From: JAZKFR01 sp040386295
GTDB lineage: Bacteria > Pseudomonadota > Gammaproteobacteria > Burkholderiales > Rhodocyclaceae
Direction: 5' to 3'
NCBI GenBank assembly: GCA_040386295.1
Contig: JAZKFR010000038.1
Coordinates: forward strand, 1-52,477
Length of the DNA: 52,477 bases
Part shown: piece after piece, positions 27,022-35,178 of the stretch
How the letters are laid out: every line of letters begins with the position of its first letter
Numbering within the stretch: position 1 is the first letter of the stretch
Made by a program: the position numbers and the translations under genes
The notes under the pieces: generated by a model
Databases searched by the model: none
Told to the model about the DNA's origin: nothing
Seen by the model: the letters and a program-made list of their open reading frames with translations, nothing else

Positions 27022-28200
27022 ATGAATCGGAAAATCTGCTTTATCACCGGGACACGCGCCGAATACGGGCTGTTGCGTGGCGTCATGCAAGCCACACTGA
27101 ACGAAGCCTCGTTCACGCTTCAACTGATTGCCACGGGCAGCCATTTGTCCCCCGAGTTCGGCCTTACGTATCGTGAAATTGAAGACGATGGCTTTGCCAT
27201 AGACCGCAAGCTGGAACTCCTGCTCAGCTCTGATAGCGCACAAGGCACCGCCAAATCGATGGGTCTGGGCATGATTGCGTTCGCTGATGCGTTCGCTTCA
27301 TTGAAGCCCGATTTACTCGTTGTCTTGGGCGATCGCTTCGAGATTTTCGCGGCAGTCGCTGCCGCACTGGTGGCAAAAATTCCTGTTGCGCACCTGCATG
27401 GCGGCGAAGTGACTGAAGGCGCTTTCGACGACGCGTTGCGACACGCCATCACCAAAATGTCGCACCTGCATTTCGTCGCGGCGGAAGACTATCGAAGACG
27501 CGTCATCCAGCTGGGCGAAGACCCGCAGCGGGTTTTTAATGTGGGCGGCTTGGGCGTGGACGCCATTGCGCATACGCAATTGCTATCGCGTAGCGAACTC
27601 GAGGCATCTTTAGATTTCCGCTTACGTGAGCAAAATTTACTGGTGACCTTTCATCCGCCAACGCTGGACGAAACCGACGCCACGCAGCAAATGGACGCCA
27701 TGCTGACAGCACTGGCAGAGTTGCCGGAGCTTGGCTTAATCATCACGCTACCGAACGCGGATGTCGGGGGACGCGCGCTGATCAAATTGATCCACGATTT
27801 CGCCGCCGAGCACGCGAATACCGTTGTATTCCCCTCGCTCGGCCGGGTGCGTTACCTGTCTTGCCTGGCGCAAGTCGACGGCGTACTGGGTAATTCGTCC
27901 AGCGGCTTGTTGGAAGCACCGACCTACCGCAAAGGCACGATCAACATCGGTAATCGCCAACAGGGACGGCTGAAAGCAGAGAGCGTGATTGACTGTGCAG
28001 CGGACGTTCAAGCCATTAGCCAGGCGATCCAGCGCCTTTTCTCCGCAGAGTTCCAGTCCACTCTGCTTAAGGTAGTCAGCCCTTATGGCGAAGCGGGGGC
28101 AAGCTATAAAATTATCGATCAATTACGCCAACTCGACTTCCGTGCTTTGACTAAAAAAAGCTTTTACAACCTCACTGATTCTGCGGCGGGGATAAAGTGA
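27022..28200 (+). CDS. legG: UDP/GDP-diacetylbacillosamine 2-epimerase, hydrolysing (LegG, NeuC family)
   Basis: The 392-residue protein begins RKICFITGTRAEYGLLRGVM and contains VVLGDRFEIFAAVAAAL, VAHLHGGEVTEGAFDD, ITKMSHLHFVA, LVTFHPPTLDE and GVLGNSSSGLLEAPTY. These are the LegG/NeuC motifs. It epimerises and removes the nucleotide from the diacetamido trideoxy sugar to give the LegI substrate. It is the second NeuC paralogue in the operon. The product of the pathway is GDP-linked if the ptmE-ptmF-ptmA genes downstream work as in Campylobacter. Confidence 0.9.
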   Translation: MNRKICFITGTRAEYGLLRGVMQATLNEASFTLQLIATGSHLSPEFGLTYREIEDDGFAIDRKLELLLSSDSAQGTAKSMGLGMIAFADAFASLKPDLLVVLGDRFEIFAAVAAALVAKIPVAHLHGGEVTEGAFDDALRHAITKMSHLHFVAAEDYRRRVIQLGEDPQRVFNVGGLGVDAIAHTQLLSRSELEASLDFRLREQNLLVTFHPPTLDETDATQQMDAMLTALAELPELGLIITLPNADVGGRALIKLIHDFAAEHANTVVFPSLGRVRYLSCLAQVDGVLGNSSSGLLEAPTYRKGTINIGNRQQGRLKAESVIDCAADVQAISQAIQRLFSAEFQSTLLKVVSPYGEAGASYKIIDQLRQLDFRALTKKSFYNLTDSAAGIK

Positions 28201-28202
28201 TC

Positions 28203-28232
28203 CGAGGTGATTCTAGGTGGTTCGAGGTGATC
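28203..28232 (+). repeat. Three 10-bp repeats carrying Shine-Dalgarno-like GAGGTGA
   Basis: CGAGGTGATT, CTAGGTGGTT and CGAGGTGATC follow each other directly. Each contains an AGGTG core, giving two possible ribosome-binding sites, one for a GTG at 28217 and one for a TTG at 28235 of the next gene. Confidence 0.7.
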
Positions 28233-29275
28233 AATTGAAAGATGAGTCCTGGCGGCGCGCCATTCTTCCCTTGCAGGCAACGCTGCAAGACGCGATTCGT
28301 AATTTGACTGAGGTCGCGATCAAAATCGTCCTCATCACGGACACGGCGGAGCGCTTCATCGGTACGATTTCCGACGGCGATATTCGTCGCGGACTCCTGC
28401 GCGGCTTGACGCTGAGCAGTCCGATCAGCGAAGTAATCCATCGTAATGCCTTGGTTTTGCCACCGGCTGTCGCGCACGATTTGGTCATGCGCCTGATGGC
28501 TGTCAATAAAATTCAACAGATCCCGATTGTCGATGAAACGAACCGGCTCGTCGGTTTGCATCTTTGGGATCAAATGGCCGCACCGCAAGGGCGGGCAAAC
28601 CTGATGGTGATCATGGCCGGCGGCAAGGGAACACGCTTACATCCGCATACCGAAGCTTGTCCGAAGCCGATGTTGCAGGTGTCTGGCAAGCCCATGCTTG
28701 AACACATCATTCAACGGGCAAAACTCGAGGGCTTCAGCAATTTTGTTCTCGCCATTCACTACCTCGGCCACATGGTCGAAGCGCATTTCGGCGACGGCAG
28801 CAACTGGGGTGTGCGTATCGATTACCTGCGTGAGCAATCGCCTTTGGGCACGGCGGGCGCACTGAGCCTGCTCGACCCGGTGCCCGAGCTGCCCTTCGTC
28901 GTAACCAACGGCGATGTGTTGACCGATATACGCTACGGCGAACTACTCGATTTTCACTCTATGCACAACGCTTCGGCGACCATGGCTGTGTGCGTGCACG
29001 AATGGCAGCATCCTTTCGGCGTGGTACACATCGACGGCGTCAACATCGTTGGCTTTGACGAAAAGCCGATTGCACGTAGCCACATCAATGCGGGCGTTTA
29101 CGTACTCAACGGCAAGGCACTCACGCTGCTCGAGTCAGCTCAGCCTTGCGATATGCCGGCCTTATTTCAGCGTTTGCAGACGCAAGGCAAGCGCACCGTC
29201 GCTTATCCCATGCACGAGCCTTGGCTAGATGTTGGTCGCCCCGAAGATTTGCGACGGGCGCGCAATGGAGAGTAG
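28217..29275 (+). CDS. ptmE: GDP-N-acetylglucosamine pyrophosphorylase-like nucleotidyltransferase with CBS domains (PtmE)
   Basis: Two CBS domains occupy about residues 10-120 (GTISDGDIRRGLLRGL is a clear CBS signature), followed by a nucleotidyltransferase domain with VIMAGGKGTRLHPHTEACPKPML. This fusion is the PtmE type, shown in Campylobacter jejuni to make GDP-GlcNAc for legionaminate synthesis. The GTG at 28217 is given as start because GAGGTGA lies six bases upstream; a TTG at 28235, also preceded by GAGGT, would give an N-terminus closer to relatives. Its presence argues for the GDP rather than the UDP route. Confidence 0.86.
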   Translation: MVRGDQLKDESWRRAILPLQATLQDAIRNLTEVAIKIVLITDTAERFIGTISDGDIRRGLLRGLTLSSPISEVIHRNALVLPPAVAHDLVMRLMAVNKIQQIPIVDETNRLVGLHLWDQMAAPQGRANLMVIMAGGKGTRLHPHTEACPKPMLQVSGKPMLEHIIQRAKLEGFSNFVLAIHYLGHMVEAHFGDGSNWGVRIDYLREQSPLGTAGALSLLDPVPELPFVVTNGDVLTDIRYGELLDFHSMHNASATMAVCVHEWQHPFGVVHIDGVNIVGFDEKPIARSHINAGVYVLNGKALTLLESAQPCDMPALFQRLQTQGKRTVAYPMHEPWLDVGRPEDLRRARNGE

Positions 29276-30317
29276 GCATCAGCGTTCGCCGATTGAGCGT
29301 GTTCTGATCGTCGGGCTGGGCAGCATTGGTCGACGTCATCTCGCGCTGGCGCGGGAACTGCTGCCGCAAGCGGACATCAGAGTGCTGCGCCGCACCAAGC
29401 ACGCAGAGCTTGCACCGGGGGCGAATGCGCTTTTCTCTGCCTTGCCAGATGCCGTCGCCTTTGCACCGCAGCTCAGCATTATTGCCAACCCGGCGCCATT
29501 CCATCTGCCCGTAGCGATGGCATTAGCTGAAGCAGGTTCGCACCTACTGCTGGAAAAACCTATTGCGCACTCGAGTCGCGGCGTGGCTGAGCTGATCGCA
29601 CTGAGCGCGCGACGCAAGGTGCGTCTGCACATTGCCTACAATCTCCGCTTCTTGGCGAGTTTGCAGCGTTTTCGCGAATGCGTTCACAGTGGCCAAATTG
29701 GTCATGTGCACACCATACGCTGCGAGGTCGGGCAATACCTGCCAAGCTGGCGGCCAGAACAAGACTATCGCGCTACGGTGTCGGCGCAAGCTGCACTAGG
29801 CGGAGGGGTCTTGCTTGAATTGAGTCACGAGATTGATTATCTGCGCTGGATTTTTGGCGAGCTTGAATGGGTGCATGGCAACTTGCTGCGGCAGGGCGCA
29901 TTGGAAATTGATGTCGAAGACAGCGCGCACTTGCTCTTAGGCTTTGTTCCGCGCGCAGGGGAGCAGCAGGCGGTAGCCAATGTCAGCCTCGATTTCATCC
30001 GTCGTGACACGACTCGCTATTGCCTTGCTCTGGGCTCAGAAGGCAGTCTGCGTTGGGACGGCATTTCTGGCCAGCTGATGCACTACACGCCAGAGCAGGC
30101 GGAATGGCGCGAACTATTTGCCCACACGCCGAAGCGGGACGATACCTACAGGATGCAGCTCGAGAACATGCTCGACGGCATTGCTAGCGGCGTAGCGCCA
30201 GCGGTCACCGGCAGCGATGCTTTGGCCGTGATGCAGATCATTGAAGCGATTCGCCTCTCGGCACAAGAAGGGGGCAGACGAATGTCAGTCTATGCGCAGA
30301 ACAGGCAGGTGCCGTGA
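29265..30317 (+). CDS. ptmF: Gfo/Idh/MocA-type oxidoreductase (PtmF)
   Basis: The ATG at 29265, ten bases inside ptmE, gives a 350-residue protein with a Rossmann start VLIVGLGSIGRRHL. LLEKPIAHS carries the conserved E-K-P of this family, and GGGVLLELSHEIDYLRW is the second-domain signature with the active-site histidine. In Campylobacter, PtmF with PtmA was linked to supply of a glucosamine phosphate precursor for GDP-GlcNAc. Here it sits between ptmE and the synthetase, matching that gene group. The exact reaction is inferred. Confidence 0.82.
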   Translation: MESRHQRSPIERVLIVGLGSIGRRHLALARELLPQADIRVLRRTKHAELAPGANALFSALPDAVAFAPQLSIIANPAPFHLPVAMALAEAGSHLLLEKPIAHSSRGVAELIALSARRKVRLHIAYNLRFLASLQRFRECVHSGQIGHVHTIRCEVGQYLPSWRPEQDYRATVSAQAALGGGVLLELSHEIDYLRWIFGELEWVHGNLLRQGALEIDVEDSAHLLLGFVPRAGEQQAVANVSLDFIRRDTTRYCLALGSEGSLRWDGISGQLMHYTPEQAEWRELFAHTPKRDDTYRMQLENMLDGIASGVAPAVTGSDALAVMQIIEAIRLSAQEGGRRMSVYAQNRQVP

Positions 30318-31015
30318 TGGGCTACAGCGCGTTTATTTTCGCGCGGGGCGGCTCGAAAGGACTGCCCGGTAAGAATCTCAGACCACTAGCGGGTAAACCG
30401 CTGATCGCTTGGTCAATCGAACAGGCGCTAGCCGTGACGCGCATTGAACGGGTGATCGTCTCAACGGACTCGCCCGAGATCGCCTCGGTAGCACTTGATT
30501 ATGGCGCGCAAGTACCTTTTTTACGGCCAGCAGAACTGGCGCGTGACGACAGCGCCGAATGGCTGGCTTGGCGTCACGCCCTGGGTTATTTGCAAGCGCA
30601 TGAACTGAAGATGCCGACGGCGCTGCTTTCTCTTCCCGCAACAGCCCCCTTGCGCGCAAGCTGCGACATAGAGAAGTGCTTGGACGAGTATGAAACAGGC
30701 GCCTTCGATATTGTCGTCACGATCACTGAAGCGAGTCGAAGTCCTTACTTCAACATGGTCAAATTCAACACAGATCAGTCGGTCAGCCTCGTCATTCCCC
30801 CCGCCAATGGCATCACGCGCAGACAAGATGCGCCGCCCGTATTTGACATGACGACGGTGGCCTACGTAGCGAATTCTGCTTTTGTGATGGCGCAGACTGG
30901 CACGTTTGCCGGACGCGTTGGCGCCGTAAGGGTTCCGCGCGAAAGGGCACTGGATATCGATACCCTGCTCGATTTTAGGTTTGCCGAGTTTCTGCTACAA
31001 AACGGAGGAAAGTAG
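30314..31015 (+). CDS. ptmB: CMP-legionaminic acid synthetase (LegF/PtmB)
   Basis: The 233-residue protein starts at a GTG overlapping the ptmF stop (ATG at 30317 is equally possible). It has IFARGGSKGLPGKNLRPL as CTP-binding motif, SLPATAPLRA, and DIDTLLDFRFAE at the C-terminus. The F-A-R-G-G-S-K-G-L-P-G-K-N form is typical of LegF/PtmB-type enzymes, whereas the paralogue at 16337 has I-P-A-R-G-G-S-K-G-V-H-R-K-N. It activates legionaminic acid with CTP. Confidence 0.88.
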   Translation: MMGYSAFIFARGGSKGLPGKNLRPLAGKPLIAWSIEQALAVTRIERVIVSTDSPEIASVALDYGAQVPFLRPAELARDDSAEWLAWRHALGYLQAHELKMPTALLSLPATAPLRASCDIEKCLDEYETGAFDIVVTITEASRSPYFNMVKFNTDQSVSLVIPPANGITRRQDAPPVFDMTTVAYVANSAFVMAQTGTFAGRVGAVRVPRERALDIDTLLDFRFAEFLLQNGGK

Positions 31016-31016
31016 T

Positions 31017-31820
31017 GTGGCAACACTCAAAGAGAAACTAGACCTATCGGGACGCCTGGCTTTGGTCACGGGCGCCACCGGCAATATCGGCAAGCTCATG
31101 GCGCTGACGCTAGCCGAGATGGGCGCTGACTTACTTTTGCTCGACCGGCCTAATGCGCCGTTTGCACCCTTGCAAGAAGAAATAGCGGCGCTTGCCTCTG
31201 TGCGCGTTGATTGCCTGCCCTGCGATCTTGAGTCTGGCGAACAACGGCAAGCGCTGATCGCAACGCTCGTGGAGTCCAAGCGGGCGCTGCATGTGCTGGT
31301 CAACAACGCAGCCTTTGTTGGCAGCTCAGACCTCGAGGGCTGGGCAGTTCCGTTTGCCGAACAGCGGATCGATACGTGGCGGCGCGCGTTTGAAGTTAAC
31401 CTCACCGCCGTCTTTGAGCTATGCCAAGGACTACTGCCGCTGATGCAAGCCTCGACCGGCGCTAGCATCGTCAATATCGGATCGATTTACGGAATCTGCG
31501 GGCCTGATTGGTCGCTCTACGCAGGCACCAGCATGGCGAATCCCGCTGCCTATGCTGCTTCAAAAGGCGGGCTGATCCAGCTGACGCGCTGGTTGGCGAC
31601 AACGCTAGCACCCGGCGTTAGGGTCAATGCAATTTCCCCCGGCGGGGTCTGGCGCAACCAGCCTGAATCCTTTGTCGACAAATATCAATCGCGTACCCCG
31701 CTTGGCCGGATGGCGAGCGAAGACGATTTCGCCGGAGCGCTCGCCTACTTGGCTTCGGACTTATCTGCCTACGTCACGGGGCAAAACCTGGTCGTCGATG
31801 GCGGCTGGAGCGCTTGGTAG
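31017..31820 (+). CDS. ptmA: Short-chain dehydrogenase (PtmA)
   Basis: A GTG at 31017 is chosen because GGAGGAA (31004-31010) lies at the right distance. The 267-residue classical SDR has GATGNIGK, VNNAAF, the catalytic Ser in NIGSIYG and Tyr-x-x-x-Lys in AYAASKGG, with an NAISPGGV loop. PtmA in Campylobacter works in the same gene group as PtmB, PtmE and PtmF for legionaminate precursor supply. It closes the legionaminate block; its stop is 11 bases from the next start. Confidence 0.85.
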   Translation: MATLKEKLDLSGRLALVTGATGNIGKLMALTLAEMGADLLLLDRPNAPFAPLQEEIAALASVRVDCLPCDLESGEQRQALIATLVESKRALHVLVNNAAFVGSSDLEGWAVPFAEQRIDTWRRAFEVNLTAVFELCQGLLPLMQASTGASIVNIGSIYGICGPDWSLYAGTSMANPAAYAASKGGLIQLTRWLATTLAPGVRVNAISPGGVWRNQPESFVDKYQSRTPLGRMASEDDFAGALAYLASDLSAYVTGQNLVVDGGWSAW

Positions 31821-31831
31821 GGAACAAATCT

Positions 31832-32464
31832 ATGCTGCTCAATGAACTGCTCGAATTGCTGCGCTTTTGGCGCAAAGCTGATCGCCTCGGCCCCGACATC
31901 CCCCTCACGCACTGGCGACTGCATGTGAAATCACTGATGCGTCCGCTTTGCCAAGCCAAGTTCCAGCATTTTGGCGAGGGTGCGGAATTTAGAGCGGGCG
32001 CCTACGCCGTCTGCTGCTCAAAAATCAGTCTAGGTAAACGGGTGGTCGTGCGACCGGGCAGCATGTTGTTTGCCGATCCGCGCCCCGATGGCGCCGGCAT
32101 TCTGATTGAAGATGACGTGATGATGGGTTCTGGCGTGCATATTTACGTTCATAACCACCGCTTTGACGATCTGGATTTGCCTATTATTGACCAGGGCTAT
32201 TTCCCCTCTCGTCCGGTGATACTTGAGCGTGGCTGCTGGCTGGGTGCGCAGACGGTAGTGCTACCGGGCGTACGCGTCGGACGCAACGCGGTGGTCGCTG
32301 CCGGCTCGGTAGTGACCAAGGACGTGCCTGCCGGCGTTGTAGTTGCGGGTGTGCCAGCGCGCCTGATCAGACAGATTGGCGGCGGCTACGCTGAGCAAGT
32401 CGAGGCTGGCCTAGTAGCGGCAGCGGAAGTCGACAAACCCGCTGCGCTAAGCGCGCAGGCATGA
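31832..32464 (+). CDS. Hexapeptide-repeat O-acetyltransferase
   Basis: The ATG at 31832 follows GGGAA; the frame also allows TTG at 31814. The 210-residue protein has a left-handed beta-helix of the LacA/NodL/WcaF kind (VVVRPGSMLF, VMMGSGVHIYVHNH with the catalytic-type histidine, CWLGAQTVVLPGVRVG, VVAAGSVVTKDVPAG, GVPARLI). It probably O-acetylates a sugar of the glycan in the cytoplasm. It may partly replace the lost MBOAT-SGNH acetylation pair upstream, which is speculation. Confidence 0.8.
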   Translation: MLLNELLELLRFWRKADRLGPDIPLTHWRLHVKSLMRPLCQAKFQHFGEGAEFRAGAYAVCCSKISLGKRVVVRPGSMLFADPRPDGAGILIEDDVMMGSGVHIYVHNHRFDDLDLPIIDQGYFPSRPVILERGCWLGAQTVVLPGVRVGRNAVVAAGSVVTKDVPAGVVVAGVPARLIRQIGGGYAEQVEAGLVAAAEVDKPAALSAQA

Positions 32465-33609
32465 TGCGCGTCGTTTATCTGTCCTGCATTCCCTTGAGCG
32501 CGAAAGTAGCACGCGACTGGTATATCGACCACTTGCTTGATTCCGGCGTCGACCTTCAATTCTGGGACATCACCCAGCTGTTGCGCGGCAAGGTCAATGA
32601 ACATCATCAGCAGCAAGCAGCTTATGTTCGAGAGCTTGATGCACTACCTCTGCTTGAACAAGCAATCATCGCCTACCGTGACGCCGTTTTTGTCCTCCTC
32701 GTGCCTAAGACCTGGCAGTTTAAATCAGTGTTTCGCCTACTTTCTCGCCATCTCTGCAAAACTGCCATCGTCAAATGGGGGGCGATGCCAAGCTACGCGC
32801 CTAGCTCGCGTAACACTGTGCTCCATCTGCTGCGCTCACCGTATCTCTTGTTGTCAAAAATCAAAAATCGCTGCCACGCTTTTTTGCTGAACAGTCCGCG
32901 CTATGGACGACGCTATGACCTCGTCTTTGCTGCCGGACAGGTGATGTTGGCGCAAAGCGGAGCGGCAGCTAAGACGGTAGCTATTGGCTTGTGCGACTAC
33001 GACCAATACACGCTGGCGTGTAGCAGCGAGCGCCTTGTAGCCTCTCGGTACGCAGTTTTTCTCGACATCTATCTACCCTATCAGTCGGATCTTCCCCTGG
33101 TAGGCATGCAAGCGGTCAATCCGGCAACTTATTTCGCCGCGTTGCACCGTTTTTTTTCCTTAATCGAGTCGCGCTATGGGCTTGAGGTGGTCATCGCCAC
33201 GCATCCCAAAGCGCGCTACCTGGACAATGAGTACCGAGGTAGAAAGCTGATCCACGGCAAGACGCCCGAGCTGGTCAAAGATGCCGAACTCGTGCTTTGC
33301 CACGCCAGTACCTCGGTAAGCTATGCGGTACTCAACCGAAAACCGCTCTGGCTGATCTACACAGACGAGATGGCTCGCCTGTATGAACAAAATTTCATGC
33401 GGCAAATAAGGAATTTGGCCGCTTACCTGAAGACGCCCTTACTCAATGCCACTCAGGCAGAGCAGAACGACCTGCCGCCTCTTGAGCCACCCAACGAAGA
33501 AGCTTATGCCAACTATCAGCGCGACTTTATCGTCACGCCCGACGTCACCGGCGGGCAAAGCAAAGAGATTTTTTTGCGCGCGCTGCGTGCACTTGCGCAT
33601 AGCGCTTGA
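32461..33609 (+). CDS. Putative capsule-type glycosyltransferase of unknown donor
   Basis: The 382-residue cytoplasmic protein overlaps the acetyltransferase by four bases. The N-terminus (RVVYLSCIPLSAKVARDW) is an alpha/beta start. The second half contains VIATHPKARYLDNEYRG, HGKTPELVKDAELVLCHASTSV and LNRKPLWLIY. The combination of H-P-K and a late H-A-S-T-S-V loop is seen in GT-B enzymes of polysialyltransferase or capsule type, which use CMP-NulO donors. No family assignment is firm. Its position straight after the legionaminate genes makes it a plausible legionaminyltransferase. Confidence 0.5.
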   Translation: MMRVVYLSCIPLSAKVARDWYIDHLLDSGVDLQFWDITQLLRGKVNEHHQQQAAYVRELDALPLLEQAIIAYRDAVFVLLVPKTWQFKSVFRLLSRHLCKTAIVKWGAMPSYAPSSRNTVLHLLRSPYLLLSKIKNRCHAFLLNSPRYGRRYDLVFAAGQVMLAQSGAAAKTVAIGLCDYDQYTLACSSERLVASRYAVFLDIYLPYQSDLPLVGMQAVNPATYFAALHRFFSLIESRYGLEVVIATHPKARYLDNEYRGRKLIHGKTPELVKDAELVLCHASTSVSYAVLNRKPLWLIYTDEMARLYEQNFMRQIRNLAAYLKTPLLNATQAEQNDLPPLEPPNEEAYANYQRDFIVTPDVTGGQSKEIFLRALRALAHSA

Positions 33610-33631
33610 TTTTTGCCTCGGGACAAACTGA

Positions 33632-34462
33632 ATGAGTCATGAAAATAATGCACCAACGGATCTGAGCCGCTTTTATGCTGAATGGTCCAGCAAGAGCGCA
33701 CAAGACATCGCCTTTGACATCGGCTCAGCTGAGCGTAAGGCCGAAGCAATGCTCAGGCTGATCCCAAGCCCGCTGCTGGGTTCGCTGCGTCGACTGCTTG
33801 ATTTTGGCTGTGGCTACGGTGCGCTTATTTTGAATTTGCAGCGTCTGCTTCCTACCAACATCGAATCGGCACTGGGCATCGATTTTTCTGAAGCGGCGAT
33901 TACGGTTGCACGCGCGCGCTGCGATCACCCGTCGCTGCGCTATGAAAAATTGCCGCAACTCGACATCCGCGACAACATGACTTTTTTAGAGGAACACTTA
34001 TCTGACGGTGTAGACGCAATTTTGCTCATTGATCTGCTCGAGCACGTACCCGATTGCCGTAGCCTGATCGCAGCCTTGGCACCGTTCACGCGACTGTTTC
34101 TGATCAAACTGCCGGTTGAGTCCTCACTGCTAGACAATTACCTTCTGCCAAAAGAGTATCCAAGCTCGACGCACAGCAACGGACACCTACGTGAATTCGA
34201 CGCAAACAACGTGCACTATTTCATTCGCAGCCTGGGCTTAACACCCGTTTTCGAGACACTATACCGCTACGAATCAGTCGACTCGTTCCCCCCACTACCC
34301 GCAGGAACGTCAATCAAGAGACGCTTCGCCCGTCAACTCATCAAGTCGATCAAGACCCTGCTCTCCTGGCTACTGCCGACTAAGCTTTTTCTGCGTTTGG
34401 TCGGCGGTGGCGGTTATCTCTGTGTTGCGAGCTTCAACGCGCAACATGTGTTGAAGCCTTGA
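33632..34462 (+). CDS. Class I SAM-dependent methyltransferase
   Basis: The 276-residue protein contains the SAM motif LLDFGCGYGALIL (residues about 51-63), GIDFSEAAI as motif II and AILLIDLLEHVPD as motif IV. It probably methylates a sugar hydroxyl or carboxyl group of the glycan. A basic, hydrophobic C-terminal tail (KSIKTLLSWLLPTKLFLRLVGGG) could associate with the membrane. The specific substrate is unknown. Confidence 0.78.
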   Translation: MSHENNAPTDLSRFYAEWSSKSAQDIAFDIGSAERKAEAMLRLIPSPLLGSLRRLLDFGCGYGALILNLQRLLPTNIESALGIDFSEAAITVARARCDHPSLRYEKLPQLDIRDNMTFLEEHLSDGVDAILLIDLLEHVPDCRSLIAALAPFTRLFLIKLPVESSLLDNYLLPKEYPSSTHSNGHLREFDANNVHYFIRSLGLTPVFETLYRYESVDSFPPLPAGTSIKRRFARQLIKSIKTLLSWLLPTKLFLRLVGGGGYLCVASFNAQHVLKP

Positions 34463-34494
34463 TTGACGCTTAATTAATGTCTAATTGAACGCTA

Positions 34495-35178
34495 ATGTAC
34501 GAACAAAAACGCTTAACTTTCGCGCGCGGCCAGCGCAAAAGCATGGATGGCCTGATGCAGGAGCAGATTGCCACCTTTTTGCCAAGCGCCCCTGTTGCTC
34601 GGGTGCTCGATTACGGTGCTGGCAATTCGCCCTACCGTCATGTTATTTGCTGCGAGCATTATCTTCGCGCTGACCTTAGCCAGAACCTCGCGGGGGATAT
34701 TGATCAACTGATCATTCCCGGAGAACAACTGCCATTTGCGCCTGCCTCCTTCAACCTCATTCTCTTGCTCGACGTACTCGAACATCTTGCCGACCCCGCT
34801 TTCGTTCTCCGCGACATCAAACGTCTACTCGCACCGCAAGGGCGTTTGATCATCAGCGTGCCTTTTCTCTACCGAGAGCACGAAACACCGCATGATTTCG
34901 CTCGTTATACGGCCTTCGGCATACGTCAATTGATCGCTAATCAAGAAGGGACAGTGCTTCGGCTTAAAAAGGTAGGTAATGTTTTCTATACCTTGCTCTC
35001 GCTATTTCTTGAGCGCGGTATCGTCAATGGTGAACGCAACCGCCTCGGCTTGCCTGGGCGAATCGTCAATCGTGTTGCGTGCTGGCTCGTGCCCTTGCTG
35101 GCACCGCTACTACACAGCCCAGCGAGCGCCGACGCCGGGATCTACCATCATCTGTTGCTGGAGGTCGGCTTCAGTTGA
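34495..35178 (+). CDS. Class I SAM-dependent methyltransferase
   Basis: The 227-residue protein has VLDYGAGNSPYRH as SAM motif, LRADLSQNLAG, LILLLDVLEHLAD and RLLAPQGRLIISVPF, the usual sequence of a class I methyltransferase in LPS loci. It differs clearly from the preceding methyltransferase, so the glycan probably has two methylation sites or one acts on a lipid-linked intermediate. Its stop overlaps the next start. Confidence 0.78.
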   Translation: MYEQKRLTFARGQRKSMDGLMQEQIATFLPSAPVARVLDYGAGNSPYRHVICCEHYLRADLSQNLAGDIDQLIIPGEQLPFAPASFNLILLLDVLEHLADPAFVLRDIKRLLAPQGRLIISVPFLYREHETPHDFARYTAFGIRQLIANQEGTVLRLKKVGNVFYTLLSLFLERGIVNGERNRLGLPGRIVNRVACWLVPLLAPLLHSPASADAGIYHHLLLEVGFS

